NCBI RefSeq assembly: GCF_902726655.1
Contig: NZ_CACVAN010000001.1
Location: 2,170,001-2,234,000 of the forward strand
Reading direction: 5' to 3'
Length of the DNA: 64,000 bases
From: Virgibacillus ihumii
GTDB lineage: Bacteria > Bacillota > Bacilli > Bacillales > Amphibacillaceae
Position numbers and translations under genes: made by a program. The notes beneath the pieces are model-generated. The model ran no database searches. It was not told the DNA's origin and saw only the letters and a list, made by a program, of their open reading frames with translations. Below are positions 25,783 through 33,562 of the stretch, piece after piece (the first letter of the stretch is position 1; each line of letters starts with the position of its first letter).

Positions 25783-27817
25783 TAATATTCCTCCTAAGTA
25801 CTTCAAGATTTCCGACATTATCAACCTTTACTAGAAATTTATCTGGAACGACAATTGTTGACGTAGAGGACTCAATAATTGTTGGTCCGTTTATAATATG
25901 TCCAAATGATAAATCACTAGTCGAATAGACAGGTGTTTCAATTTCTTTGGTATTCCAAATAACTGGTTTTCTTCTAATTGGTTCGGGTGTGCCCACAGAC
26001 TCTTCGGTGCTCGGCATAGTTTCTTTGTTTTCAAGCTTTCCTATAGATACGATTCGTAGGTTTACCACTTCAACTGCTCCGTCAGGATTATTATGACCGT
26101 AAATATCCAGATGTGATTCATGGAACCTTGTCTTTAAATTATCGATGGCTTTACTATTGATATTTCCTTCTTTTAAGGGAACAGTGACAGTATATTCTTG
26201 ACCCACGTAACGCAGGTCTACCAATCGATTAAAATATATATCTTTTTTACCAATATTTTGTTGTTTAAGAATTTCTTCCGCTTCTTCTTCCATAGTGGTA
26301 TAGAGATTAATTATCTTTTCATAATCAGTGTTTTCCAATAATGAAACATAATTACGAACGTCATCATGTCGAATATCCGTTTGCAACATTCCCCATGCTG
26401 AAAAAGTGCCAGCTGCAGTCGGAATCAATATTCTATTAATATCCAAGTGATCTGCTATTAACATAGAATGCATTGGACCTGCTCCTCCAAAAGCAACTAG
26501 CGAAAAATCTCTGGGGTCGATACCTTTCGAAACAGTTAATGTCCTAATGGCATCTGCCATTTTTGCATTTGCAATATCACAAATTCCTTCAGCAGTCTCA
26601 ACTACAGTTAACCCTAACTTTTCAGCGAGGTTTTCAATCGCATTGTACGCAGCTTTCCAATCAAGTCTCATTTTTCCGCCAAGGAAACCTTCAGCATCTA
26701 TGCGACCTAATACTAAGTTTGCATCTGTCACAGTAGCTTTTGTACCACCATTCCCGTAGCAAGCAGGTCCCGGATTAGCACCAGCACTATGTGGACCAAC
26801 TCGCAATCCACCTCCCTCAATCCAGGCAATAGAGCCTCCACCAGAACCTATAGTATGCATATTTACCATAGGGGACAGAATAGGAAACTTTTCGATATTT
26901 GCTTCAGAAGTGACGTCTGGTTCCTCATTAATAACCATACTTACATCGAAACTAGTTCCCCCCATATCTACACATATTAGGTTTTCTTGTTTCGTTTGTT
27001 GACCAAGAGTTAAACTTCCCATTGTGCCACCAACAGGTCCAGAAAGAAGCGTTTGGATCGGCTTAGACTTAGCAATCTCAGAAGTCATAACCCCGCCATT
27101 TGACTGCATAATATACAGGTCTCTATTCAATCCTCTGTTATCTATTTCGTCTTCAAATTTTAATAAATAGTCCTCTACAATTGGTGCAATGTAGGCATTA
27201 ATTGCAGTAGTGCTTGTCCTTTCATATTCACGCCACTCTCGTACTACGTCATGTGAAAGTGATACTGACATTCTAGGAAGACTTTTGTTAATCTTTTGTT
27301 TAATGCGTTTTTCATGCTCTGGATTCTTATAAGAATGTAGTAAGCACACAGATACGGAATCATAATCACCATTCGATATTTCATCGATTACTTTATCCAA
27401 GCTTTCACTATTTATTGGAGTGTCAACATGTCCATCCACCAAAACACGTTCATCTACTTCATAGACATCACGGCGTTTAATAAGAGGTTCTGGTTGGCGA
27501 TATTGTATATTGTAAATCTCGGAGCGATTGGCCCGTCCAATTTCATATAGATCCTTAAATCCGGATGTAACTATTAAAGCGATTTTTGAACCTTTTCTCT
27601 CTAAAAAGGCGTTGAGCCCAACGGTTGTCCCGTGTACAAAGAAATCCACATCATTAAAATCCTGTACCATCCTGCCTATTCCACTTAAAACGCCTTCTGA
27701 TAAATTTTCATTTGTTGTTGGAACTTTCTCATTCTTATACTCACCTGTTTCTTTATCGAATAATACAACATCAGTAAATGTGCCGCCTATGTCAGCTGCT
27801 AAACGATATTTTGTCAT
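25775..27817 (-). CDS. hyuA: Hydantoinase A / oxoprolinase-family ATPase subunit, paralogue 1
   Basis: The 680-residue protein carries the ASKHA-type ATPase signatures of HyuA: ADIGGTFTDVVLFD at the N-terminus, FFVHGTTVGLNAFLERKG, VREWREYERTSTTAINAY, IMQSNGGVM, the second phosphate motif CVDMGGTSFDVS and SGGGSIAWIEGGGLRVGPHSAGANPGPACYG. It phosphorylates the amide oxygen while HyuB completes ring opening. It heads a four-gene operon (hyuA-hyuB-DUF3830-NCS1). A sigma-54-type promoter lies 420 bp upstream and a near-cre site 90 bp upstream. AAGGAGG lies ten bases before the ATG. Confidence 0.92.
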   Translation of the reverse strand: MTKYRLAADIGGTFTDVVLFDKETGEYKNEKVPTTNENLSEGVLSGIGRMVQDFNDVDFFVHGTTVGLNAFLERKGSKIALIVTSGFKDLYEIGRANRSEIYNIQYRQPEPLIKRRDVYEVDERVLVDGHVDTPINSESLDKVIDEISNGDYDSVSVCLLHSYKNPEHEKRIKQKINKSLPRMSVSLSHDVVREWREYERTSTTAINAYIAPIVEDYLLKFEDEIDNRGLNRDLYIMQSNGGVMTSEIAKSKPIQTLLSGPVGGTMGSLTLGQQTKQENLICVDMGGTSFDVSMVINEEPDVTSEANIEKFPILSPMVNMHTIGSGGGSIAWIEGGGLRVGPHSAGANPGPACYGNGGTKATVTDANLVLGRIDAEGFLGGKMRLDWKAAYNAIENLAEKLGLTVVETAEGICDIANAKMADAIRTLTVSKGIDPRDFSLVAFGGAGPMHSMLIADHLDINRILIPTAAGTFSAWGMLQTDIRHDDVRNYVSLLENTDYEKIINLYTTMEEEAEEILKQQNIGKKDIYFNRLVDLRYVGQEYTVTVPLKEGNINSKAIDNLKTRFHESHLDIYGHNNPDGAVEVVNLRIVSIGKLENKETMPSTEESVGTPEPIRRKPVIWNTKEIETPVYSTSDLSFGHIINGPTIIESSTSTIVVPDKFLVKVDNVGNLEVLRRNINE

Positions 27818-28293
27818 TTGGCTAATGCCTCCTTAATATTATTCATTCCGCGAAAGTACAACTGCTCCAATTAATTTAACAGAACAAAATCACCTCCCTA
27901 AATTAGGAACCGCTTTCATTATTACTATTAAAAATAAAAATATCTTCATATATTGGAACCCGCTCTTATTGTTTAAACTGTATAATTTGTTAAACACCCA
28001 TGAATTATTGTTTAAAAGTCTATACACTCCATCTAATATATACAAAATGGTAAAGGAGCCTGGCGGTTATTGTGTAAGTGTAAATTCATCTGAGTACTGT
28101 ACATCCTCATATCTAGTTAAAAAGTCCCTATCAAGGGAAAACCAACGCTATAATCTCCGGTTGCGGTTTAAACCAACCTTAAAATAATACGAATAAAATT
28201 CGGACCATTTTTTATTTAGCATCCTGTTATTCTCTTGCAAATCTTATGCCAATTATGATAATAAATAAAAATTCAGGTAAAATAGGAACCCTT
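27818..28293. other. Long leader region of the first hyu operon, with a thrice-repeated GGTTCC motif
   Basis: Between the hyuA start and the proline-racemase stop lie 476 bp. Besides the sigma-54 promoter there are three minus-strand copies of a GGTTCC-WAT motif, at about 27899-27915, 27950-27965 and 28278-28293. The copy at 27919-27905 (ATGAAAGCGGTTCCT) also matches the cre consensus with one mismatch. A three-codon frame, TTG TTC TGT TAA, follows GGGAGG near 27885. No real gene is supported here. Confidence 0.5.
28236..28251 (-). promoter_or_regulatory. Sigma-54 promoter P5, upstream of hyuA-hyuB-DUF3830-permease
   Basis: The minus strand reads TGGCATAAGATTTGCA. It has the -24 GG and -12 GC elements with the required spacing and matches TGGCAY-N5-TTGCA. 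Transcription would begin about 12 bp downstream and give a leader of about 405 nt before hyuA. No other minus-strand gene lies between. Confidence 0.75.
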
Positions 28294-29295
28294 TTATAGT
28301 AAAAACCCTTCCGGCATAATGTCCCTCTCGTCTACTACAAATTGATTGAAAGCGGTGATGCTCGCTGTACCTGATATCTTCGGTTTGACAGCTTCGAATG
28401 ACTCCACTTCCGTTTCAGACAGCACTTCACTTTGAAATACACCACCCGTAATACTTTCATGAACAAAAGGTTCACCTTTTTTTAATTCACCGTTTGCATA
28501 CAATAATGCTACTCTGGCACTTGTCCCCGTGCCACACGGGGAACGATCAATTTGATGATCGGCAAATATGGTTACATTTTTTAAATCAGCTTCTTTATTG
28601 GTGGGATTTCCCGAAAAAATAACACCGTAAATTCCATTTAAATCTTCCTGAAGCGGGTGCTTAACATCCAAATTTGCTTCGATATTATGTTTTATTTTCA
28701 TACCTAGTGACTGCAAGTTCGGCAAAGATGCATTATCCAGCTGTAATTTTAGTTCAGCACTATCAATAATCGCGTAAAAAGCCCCACCAAATACAATATC
28801 AACAGTAAATGCCTTCCCATCTATATCTACTGGGAAATCTTTTTCATAAACAAAAGAAGCTACATTTTCAAATGAAACATCTATTACTCGTTGACCTTCA
28901 CACCGTGCATAGGCAACTACTTGGCCAGCAGGACTGTCGATAGTAAATTTTCGCTGATTCCCCTCCACTGTAAAATGTCCGGTTTCAATTACCATCGTAA
29001 CGACCGCAATAATACCGTGACCGCACATGGTACTCCAACCCTCATTATGTATAAACAATACACCAAAATCGGCTTGCTCTGTTGCTGGCGGCGTAATGAT
29101 GCACCCATACATTCCATGGTGGCCCCTCGGCTCGTTCATTAACGTTTTCCGAAGGTCATCCAGGTGTTTTATACAATAGGATCTTTTCTCCGGTTGTGTC
29201 CCGCCTTTGATTGGCGGAATACCACTTGTGATAATCCGTAACGGTTCTCCCGCGACATGTAGATCAACAGTCGAAATAATTCGATTAAAGTCCAA
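28294..29295 (-). CDS. Proline racemase / 4-hydroxyproline 2-epimerase family, paralogue 1
   Basis: The 333-residue protein has both catalytic cysteines of true racemases or epimerases: Cys91 in TMCGHGI and Cys254 in [11 protein letters not shown]. The substrate-binding VAGEPLRII and [10 protein letters not shown] segments are also present. It could interconvert L- and D-proline or trans-4-hydroxy-L-proline and cis-4-hydroxy-D-proline. Having Cys rather than Thr at the second site argues against a trans-3-hydroxyproline dehydratase. The start is TTG at 29295 with GGGGAGG eight bases upstream. A perfect cre site lies upstream and no sigma-54 box was found, so it seems controlled differently from the rest of the locus. 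Confidence 0.9.
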   Translation of the reverse strand: MDFNRIISTVDLHVAGEPLRIITSGIPPIKGGTQPEKRSYCIKHLDDLRKTLMNEPRGHHGMYGCIITPPATEQADFGVLFIHNEGWSTMCGHGIIAVVTMVIETGHFTVEGNQRKFTIDSPAGQVVAYARCEGQRVIDVSFENVASFVYEKDFPVDIDGKAFTVDIVFGGAFYAIIDSAELKLQLDNASLPNLQSLGMKIKHNIEANLDVKHPLQEDLNGIYGVIFSGNPTNKEADLKNVTIFADHQIDRSPCGTGTSARVALLYANGELKKGEPFVHESITGGVFQSEVLSETEVESFEAVKPKISGTASITAFNQFVVDERDIMPEGFLL

Positions 29296-29347
29296 ATCTT
29301 TTACCTCCCCATATATTATCGCGTGTTTAAAAATTTCAGTTTATTTT

Positions 29348-29362
29348 TTGAAAGCGTTATCA
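29348..29362 (+). promoter_or_regulatory. cre site (CcpA operator)
   Basis: TTGAAAGCGTTATCA matches the cre consensus WTGNAANCGNWNNCA at every fixed position. It lies 53 bp upstream of the TTG start of the racemase gene and 47 bp upstream of the small divergent gene, so either or both may be under catabolite control. Confidence 0.75.
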
Positions 29363-29408
29363 TATAATAATAGTAATTCAATTTTTTAAAAAGAAAGGAA
29401 TGTACACC

Positions 29409-29567
29409 ATGTATTCCATTGGAGAAAAAGTAATTCACCGGGTTTTTAAACTAAACGGACAAGTGACAAAAATAGATGATAAAACAGTTTCTATTCTTTT
29501 TAACAATGGATATTTTAGAGTGTTTCATCTTAAATCGTCCTATATGTATCTGAAAAGAACTTCTTAA
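29409..29567 (+). CDS. Small hypothetical protein, 52 residues
   Basis: An ATG at 29409 follows AAAGGAATG with suitable spacing and opens a 52-residue frame (MYSIGEKVIHRVFKLNG ... YMYLKRTS). Codon use is AT-rich, like the neighbours. The alternating hydrophobic and polar pattern (VTKIDDKTVSILFNNGYFRVF) suggests a small SH3-like beta-barrel. I do not recognise a family. It is divergent from the racemase gene and shares its cre region. It is too short for length alone to support it. Confidence 0.55.
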   Translation: MYSIGEKVIHRVFKLNGQVTKIDDKTVSILFNNGYFRVFHLKSSYMYLKRTS

Positions 29568-29662
29568 AAATGAACATTTTACGCAGGAATGGAATGCTAT
29601 GACTTATACCTTAATGAACACGAACATCACATCATTCCCGCACCATATTTAGCAGCCCGCTC

Positions 29663-30880
29663 TCATTTATTCAACACTGTACCAGTGATTGCTTCCCACT
29701 GTTCCTGAATAACTTTTCTTCCTTTCTTCACATCGGGATGAAACTGAATGTAAGCACTGTCTCTCGTTTGCTCAGTCAACTGTAAGGCATGGTTAAGTTC
29801 TTGAGTTAAACCGGAAACGCCAGCTTGCTTTGCTATCGAAAGACCTGCCGTTATCCCCTGTTTCATGGCTACCTTAGCACCTTCAATGCCAGTAATATTA
29901 CCAGCCACGTATAATTGCTCAAGTGGTGTTTCCATATATTCATTGTGTATTGGAATATATCCACCTAACTCCTCCACTAAATAAAACGGACACCCGGCAA
30001 CCGCAGCTAATTCAGCTAACGGGTACAACCCGCCGGCAATGCAAACAAAATCACATGTTAGATGTTCCTCACTGCCTTCAACCACATCTCCATTTGCATC
30101 AATCGTTGCCAGTTTAACGCCAGTAACGGTTTCGTCACCACAAATCTCAATGACGGCTTTTCGAAGCTGAATGGGAATATCCCACATTTTAAATCCTTTC
30201 TTCGGATAAAATGCGACACCAATCTTTTTCATAAATTCATTTTTCATTAATTTACTGCCATTACGAACAACAGTTGACGGGGCCATATGCGAAACATGAA
30301 GAAGGGAATCCATTACCTCCTTGGGCTGTGCTGCACTTTGGGTCATTTTATTCATTTTAGGCAATGTAAGACTGGCCACTTCCACCCCGGCAAGCTGCAA
30401 TTCCATCGCAATGGCGGCAGACAGAACATTCACTCCAATGATGACACCACGATTTCCCGGTTTCACCCGATGAACATTTGTCATCACTTGGGCAGCACCG
30501 ACTGACATCACGCCTGGGAGTGTCCAGCCTGGAACCGGAATTGGGGATTCGGCGGCGCCTGTTGCCAACAACAGATGAGCTGCATATAGCGTATTTTTTT
30601 CGGTATAAACAACCCAATACTCACCCTGTTTTTCGATGTTATTAACCGAGGTATTTAAATTAATCGCAACGTCTAAGTCGATTGCATGTTGATATAGACT
30701 TTCAGACTCCTTTATCCCGTTCCACCAAAATCCATTTGGCTCTTCATACAATTGTCCAAGCAGTCTTCCACCCGGTTTAAAATATTCATCTATTACCAGG
30801 GGAGCCAATCCTTTTTTAGCGCACGTAATTGCCGCCGACAAGCCCGCGGGACCAGCCCCGATTATAATAACATCATTCAT
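29663..30880 (-). CDS. FAD/NAD(P)-binding oxidoreductase, D-hydroxyproline dehydrogenase subunit (HcnB/OoxA-like)
   Basis: The 405-residue protein has an N-terminal FAD dinucleotide-binding motif (VIIGAGPAGLSAAITCAKKG), an ATGAAESPIPVPGWTLPGVMSVGAAQ segment and a second nucleotide-binding fold (GVIIGVNVLSAAIAMELQLAG). This is the pattern of HcnB/SoxA-like subunits of opine and D-hydroxyproline dehydrogenases. Those relatives usually end in a BFD-type [2Fe-2S] domain. Here the protein stops before it, and a separate gene two positions upstream supplies that domain. It overlaps the preceding ferredoxin-like gene by 8 bp. It would pass electrons from the flavoprotein encoded at 38406 toward the respiratory chain. 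Confidence 0.87.
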   Translation of the reverse strand: MNDVIIIGAGPAGLSAAITCAKKGLAPLVIDEYFKPGGRLLGQLYEEPNGFWWNGIKESESLYQHAIDLDVAINLNTSVNNIEKQGEYWVVYTEKNTLYAAHLLLATGAAESPIPVPGWTLPGVMSVGAAQVMTNVHRVKPGNRGVIIGVNVLSAAIAMELQLAGVEVASLTLPKMNKMTQSAAQPKEVMDSLLHVSHMAPSTVVRNGSKLMKNEFMKKIGVAFYPKKGFKMWDIPIQLRKAVIEICGDETVTGVKLATIDANGDVVEGSEEHLTCDFVCIAGGLYPLAELAAVAGCPFYLVEELGGYIPIHNEYMETPLEQLYVAGNITGIEGAKVAMKQGITAGLSIAKQAGVSGLTQELNHALQLTEQTRDSAYIQFHPDVKKGRKVIQEQWEAITGTVLNK

Positions 30881-31211
30881 GATCAGTCCTCCAATCTCTT
30901 ACAGGCGTGGGGAGTTTTCCGCCGCTTTTCACGATCATTCCTTCTTGTAAAGGTGTCAGGCAGGCGCGAACACCTTGTTTACCATCAACCGTAACCCTGC
31001 ATTCAAAACAATGCCCAATATTACAATATATCCCTCTTGGTGTACCGTTTTCCTCGTGATGGCGAAGCGTACGTATACCATTTGCAAGAAGTGCAGCGGC
31101 AAGTGATTCGTGTTTCAACCCCTTGTATTGTTTGTCATTAAATGTAAAAGAAACATAATCCTTTTCCTTTATTGCACCAAGTACCGGGTGATCTTCTATT
31201 CGCTGACTCAT
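30873..31211 (-). CDS. [2Fe-2S] ferredoxin-like dehydrogenase subunit (HcnA-like)
   Basis: The 112-residue protein has a plant-type [2Fe-2S] loop: GIYCNIGHCFECRVTVDG supplies three cysteines and VRACLTPLQEG the fourth. This Fer2_4 domain is the small subunit of HcnABC, opine oxidase and D-hydroxyproline dehydrogenase complexes. Its start overlaps the previous stop by 4 bp (ATGA) and its stop overlaps the next start by 8 bp, so the three subunits are translationally coupled. It carries electrons between flavin centres. Confidence 0.9.
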   Translation of the reverse strand: MSQRIEDHPVLGAIKEKDYVSFTFNDKQYKGLKHESLAAALLANGIRTLRHHEENGTPRGIYCNIGHCFECRVTVDGKQGVRACLTPLQEGMIVKSGGKLPTPVRDWRTDHE

Positions 31212-31477
31212 TCTTCCACCCTCCCTAAATCGCCAAAATGGATCGGACGAACTGGCGGCTGATACTTCAGAGATATTTGATTACGTTTTTTACTTTCGGC
31301 TTCCGATGCAACTTTATCAACTAAACTCCGGCATGTTCTTCCGCCGCAGTATCCCATTGATGCCCTTGTTCGAAGCTTTAGCTCTCGTGCAGAGCAATTA
31401 TATTTGGAAGCAGTTTCGATTAATTCCTGATAGGTGACTTCTTCACATCTGCAAACAACCACATCTTTTTCTGTCAA
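31208..31477 (-). CDS. Stand-alone BFD-type [2Fe-2S] protein
   Basis: The protein has 89 residues with a BFD-like four-cysteine site: VCRCEEVTY gives C-x-C, and GYCGGRTCRSLV gives C-x4-C, separated by about 33 residues. In HcnB-type subunits this domain is normally C-terminal; here it is a separate gene and first in the operon. The start chosen is TTG at 31477, with AGGAG eight bases upstream. A GTG at 31486 lies inside that ribosome site. The sigma-54 promoter is directly upstream. Confidence 0.85.
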   Translation of the reverse strand: MTEKDVVVCRCEEVTYQELIETASKYNCSARELKLRTRASMGYCGGRTCRSLVDKVASEAESKKRNQISLKYQPPVRPIHFGDLGRVEE

Positions 31478-31513
31478 TTTAACCACTCCTATTCTGTATA
31501 TCTCTTTTATATA

Positions 31514-31529
31514 TGCAAAAATAGTGCCA
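31514..31529 (-). promoter_or_regulatory. Sigma-54 promoter P1, dehydrogenase operon
   Basis: The minus strand reads TGGCACTATTTTTGCA, matching TGGCAC-N5-TTGCA exactly. The predicted start lies near 31502, giving a leader of about 25 nt that still includes the AGGAG site. It overlaps the regulator's terminator hairpin. Confidence 0.85.
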
Positions 31530-31561
31530 AAAACGAAAATAAATCGTTTAAGGCACTATTT
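31514..31561 (-). terminator. Terminator of the sigma-54 activator gene, overlapping P1
   Basis: On the minus strand AAATAGTGCC (31561-31552) pairs with GGCACTATTT (31528-31519). An inner stem, AAACGA with TCGTTT, closes the loop, and TTTTTG follows. The 3' arm and T run are also the -24 to -12 region of P1. Confidence 0.8.
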
Positions 31562-31572
31562 GTACATGATAT

Positions 31573-33291
31573 TTATTTTAATCCCAACTTTTTTAACCGA
31601 TTATAAAGCGTCGCTCTGGTTATTTGCAGATTTTCAGCACAGACGGCTTTATTCCCATTCACCTTGTCCAATTCTTTTGCAAGTATTTCCTTTTCAACTT
31701 CCTGCAGCCGCTCATTTAATGAACGTCCATTGTTTTCAGAAGAAATTTTGTGACTTCCGTTCACTCCATTGCCCGTTTTTGGCTCAAAAGGTAAGTCGTC
31801 CAATTTTATATCGCCATTCTCCGAAAAAACAATGAGCCGTTCCACAACATTTTTTAATTCCCGAATGTTGCCCGGCCACTGATATTGGAGCAGCGCTTGC
31901 ATAACTTCTTGTGATATGCCGTGAATCGGCCGATGATATTTGATCGAAATTTCATTTAAAAAATAATGGGTTAACTCGATTATGTCTTCATGTCGTTTTC
32001 TTAGCGGCGGCACCTCAATACTTACGACATTCAGCCGATAATACAGATCCTCTCTAAATTTGCCTTCTTTAACCAATGCCTCTAAATCCTGATTGGTTGC
32101 AGCTACCAGCCTGAAGTCACCTTCTTTTTCCTTCGTTCCTCCTACTGAATAAAACCTGTTTTCCTGCAACAGACGGAGCATCTTCACCTGCATATCCAAT
32201 GGCATTTCGCCAATTTCATCAAGAAGCAGCGTCCCTCCTTTGGCCAGTTCCACCTTTCCCTTCTTCCCCTTTTGACTTGCTCCGGAAAAGGCGCCTTTCT
32301 CATAGCCGAAAATTTCACTCTCAAACAACGGTTCCGGAATTGCACCACAGTTAATTGCCACAAATGGGGCATTTTCATTTTCGCGCATTGCATGAACTGC
32401 TTTTGCAAACATTTCTTTTCCGACTCCGCTTTCACCATAAATCAGAATGTTTGCATCGGTAGACGCTGCCTTTTTGAACTTTTGAATCGTTTTACGCAGA
32501 GGCTTGCTGTTACCGCGAATTTGAATAAACGGATTATCGGTAGAAGTTAATTTATTTACCTCTTTTTCCAAGTGAAACAATCGTTCAGTGGCATCATACA
32601 ATTCCTGATTCAACTTAATTTGGCTTGTTATATCTGTCTCCGAAACGACCGCTCCTATAATTTCCTTCTCAAAATAAACTGGATTGGAGTTAATTAACAC
32701 TACTTGTTTATCCCGCGCTTTATGCTGGTTATGATAAACCGAGGTACCATCCTTCAATGTATTCAACAGCTCTAAATGTTCCGGATTGAAAAAATCGGTA
32801 ATCGGGTTCCCTAATATTTCTTCCTGTTTAATTGAAAAAACTTGTTCCGCCCCTTTTGTCCAGGCTAAAACGTTTTTATCACTGTCAATGACGGTGCAGG
32901 ATTCATCAATGGTTTCCAAAATGGTGGAAATATATTTATACAGATATTGATAGGAAGTGTATAATTTTTTTGAAAGTTCCTGTGACGTTATATATCCCAG
33001 CAGCTGCTCTTCACTATTCTTTACAAGCGTATACGGATACTCCTCCAGCACATTAATGATATGACTCATTTCCTTATCAACCGAAGTTACTGCACATGGT
33101 AAATAGTGTACTCGGTTTTCTGAATATGTGAGACATTGAATATGTTCCTCTTTATCTTTTAGAAAAACCTGTTTCGGATATTCCGCTTTTACATTCGACT
33201 TTACTTCATGTTTTGCCAGACTCTCGTCATCCAGCAGGACAAAATTTTCATTAAGCATTTTTCTTAGATTTAAAAAAGTAGGAAAGTACAT
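31573..33291 (-). CDS. Sigma-54-dependent transcriptional activator (CBS-like, PAS, AAA+, Fis HTH; PrdR/RocR-like)
   Basis: The 572-residue enhancer-binding protein has, in order: a CBS-like N-terminal region (about 45-110), a PAS domain (about 120-225), and a sigma-54 AAA+ domain with Walker A GESGVGKE (286-293), the sigma-54 contact loop GAFSGA (333-338) and Walker B GGTLLLDEIGEM (352-363). A Fis-type helix-turn-helix (NKAVCAENLQITRATLYNRLKKL) ends the protein. It activates RNA polymerase carrying sigma-54. The signal is probably a pathway compound sensed by the PAS or N-terminal region. It is divergent from the peptide-binding gene, and five sigma-54-type promoters surround it, so it is the obvious local activator. 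Confidence 0.93.
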   Translation of the reverse strand: MYFPTFLNLRKMLNENFVLLDDESLAKHEVKSNVKAEYPKQVFLKDKEEHIQCLTYSENRVHYLPCAVTSVDKEMSHIINVLEEYPYTLVKNSEEQLLGYITSQELSKKLYTSYQYLYKYISTILETIDESCTVIDSDKNVLAWTKGAEQVFSIKQEEILGNPITDFFNPEHLELLNTLKDGTSVYHNQHKARDKQVVLINSNPVYFEKEIIGAVVSETDITSQIKLNQELYDATERLFHLEKEVNKLTSTDNPFIQIRGNSKPLRKTIQKFKKAASTDANILIYGESGVGKEMFAKAVHAMRENENAPFVAINCGAIPEPLFESEIFGYEKGAFSGASQKGKKGKVELAKGGTLLLDEIGEMPLDMQVKMLRLLQENRFYSVGGTKEKEGDFRLVAATNQDLEALVKEGKFREDLYYRLNVVSIEVPPLRKRHEDIIELTHYFLNEISIKYHRPIHGISQEVMQALLQYQWPGNIRELKNVVERLIVFSENGDIKLDDLPFEPKTGNGVNGSHKISSENNGRSLNERLQEVEKEILAKELDKVNGNKAVCAENLQITRATLYNRLKKLGLK

Positions 33292-33320
33292 AAACAGCCC
33301 CCTCTATCTGTATAAAATCT

Positions 33321-33345
33321 TTAACACTTTTAAATTATTTTGACA
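33321..33345 (+). promoter_or_regulatory. Candidate activator-binding element upstream of P2
   Basis: A 25-bp element starting TTAACACTTT and ending TTTTGACA is identical at 20 of 25 positions to 38277-38301. In both places the first base is 76 bp before the -24 G of the downstream sigma-54 promoter. It is therefore a likely binding site of the activator. Confidence 0.65.
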
Positions 33346-33395
33346 CAATCACGATTTACTTTCAACATTATTTTGAATTGTAGGGCAATATTAAA

Positions 33396-33411
33396 TGGCA
33401 CAAAATTTGCA
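33396..33411 (+). promoter_or_regulatory. Sigma-54 promoter P2, peptide-binding protein and peptidase operon
   Basis: TGGCACAAAATTTGCA matches TGGCAC-N5-TTGCA exactly. The predicted transcript has a leader of about 140 nt before the binding-protein start. Confidence 0.87.
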
Positions 33412-33445
33412 AGTATATAGGAAACCAGCAAAAGGGGGATAGGCT

Positions 33446-33487
33446 TTGTATATTGATATAAACATTCCAGGGGTTACCGCAGCATAA
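33446..33487 (+). CDS. Possible 13-residue leader peptide upstream of the peptide-binding gene
   Basis: AAAGGGGGAT is followed at suitable distance by TTG and the frame MYIDINIPGVTAA, then a stop. It lies inside the P2 leader. It could be a translated leader or a chance frame; no attenuator structure was recognised. Confidence 0.25.
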   Translation: MYIDINIPGVTAA

Positions 33488-33562
33488 ACTTTCTTTACGC
33501 ATACCCGTTTGAATCAACGAAGTGTCTGCGGTATAACAAACAAACTATTTGGGAGGATGGAT

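Noticed and set aside
27969..28187. Plus-strand 72-residue frame in the hyu module 1 leader
   Set aside because: There is no ribosome site or recognisable domain, and it runs opposite to the P5 transcript.
31561..31604. Copy of the 25-bp activator element upstream of P1
   Set aside because: TGTACATGATATTT near 31561 is only loosely similar and lies at a different distance from the -24 box. It was not counted.
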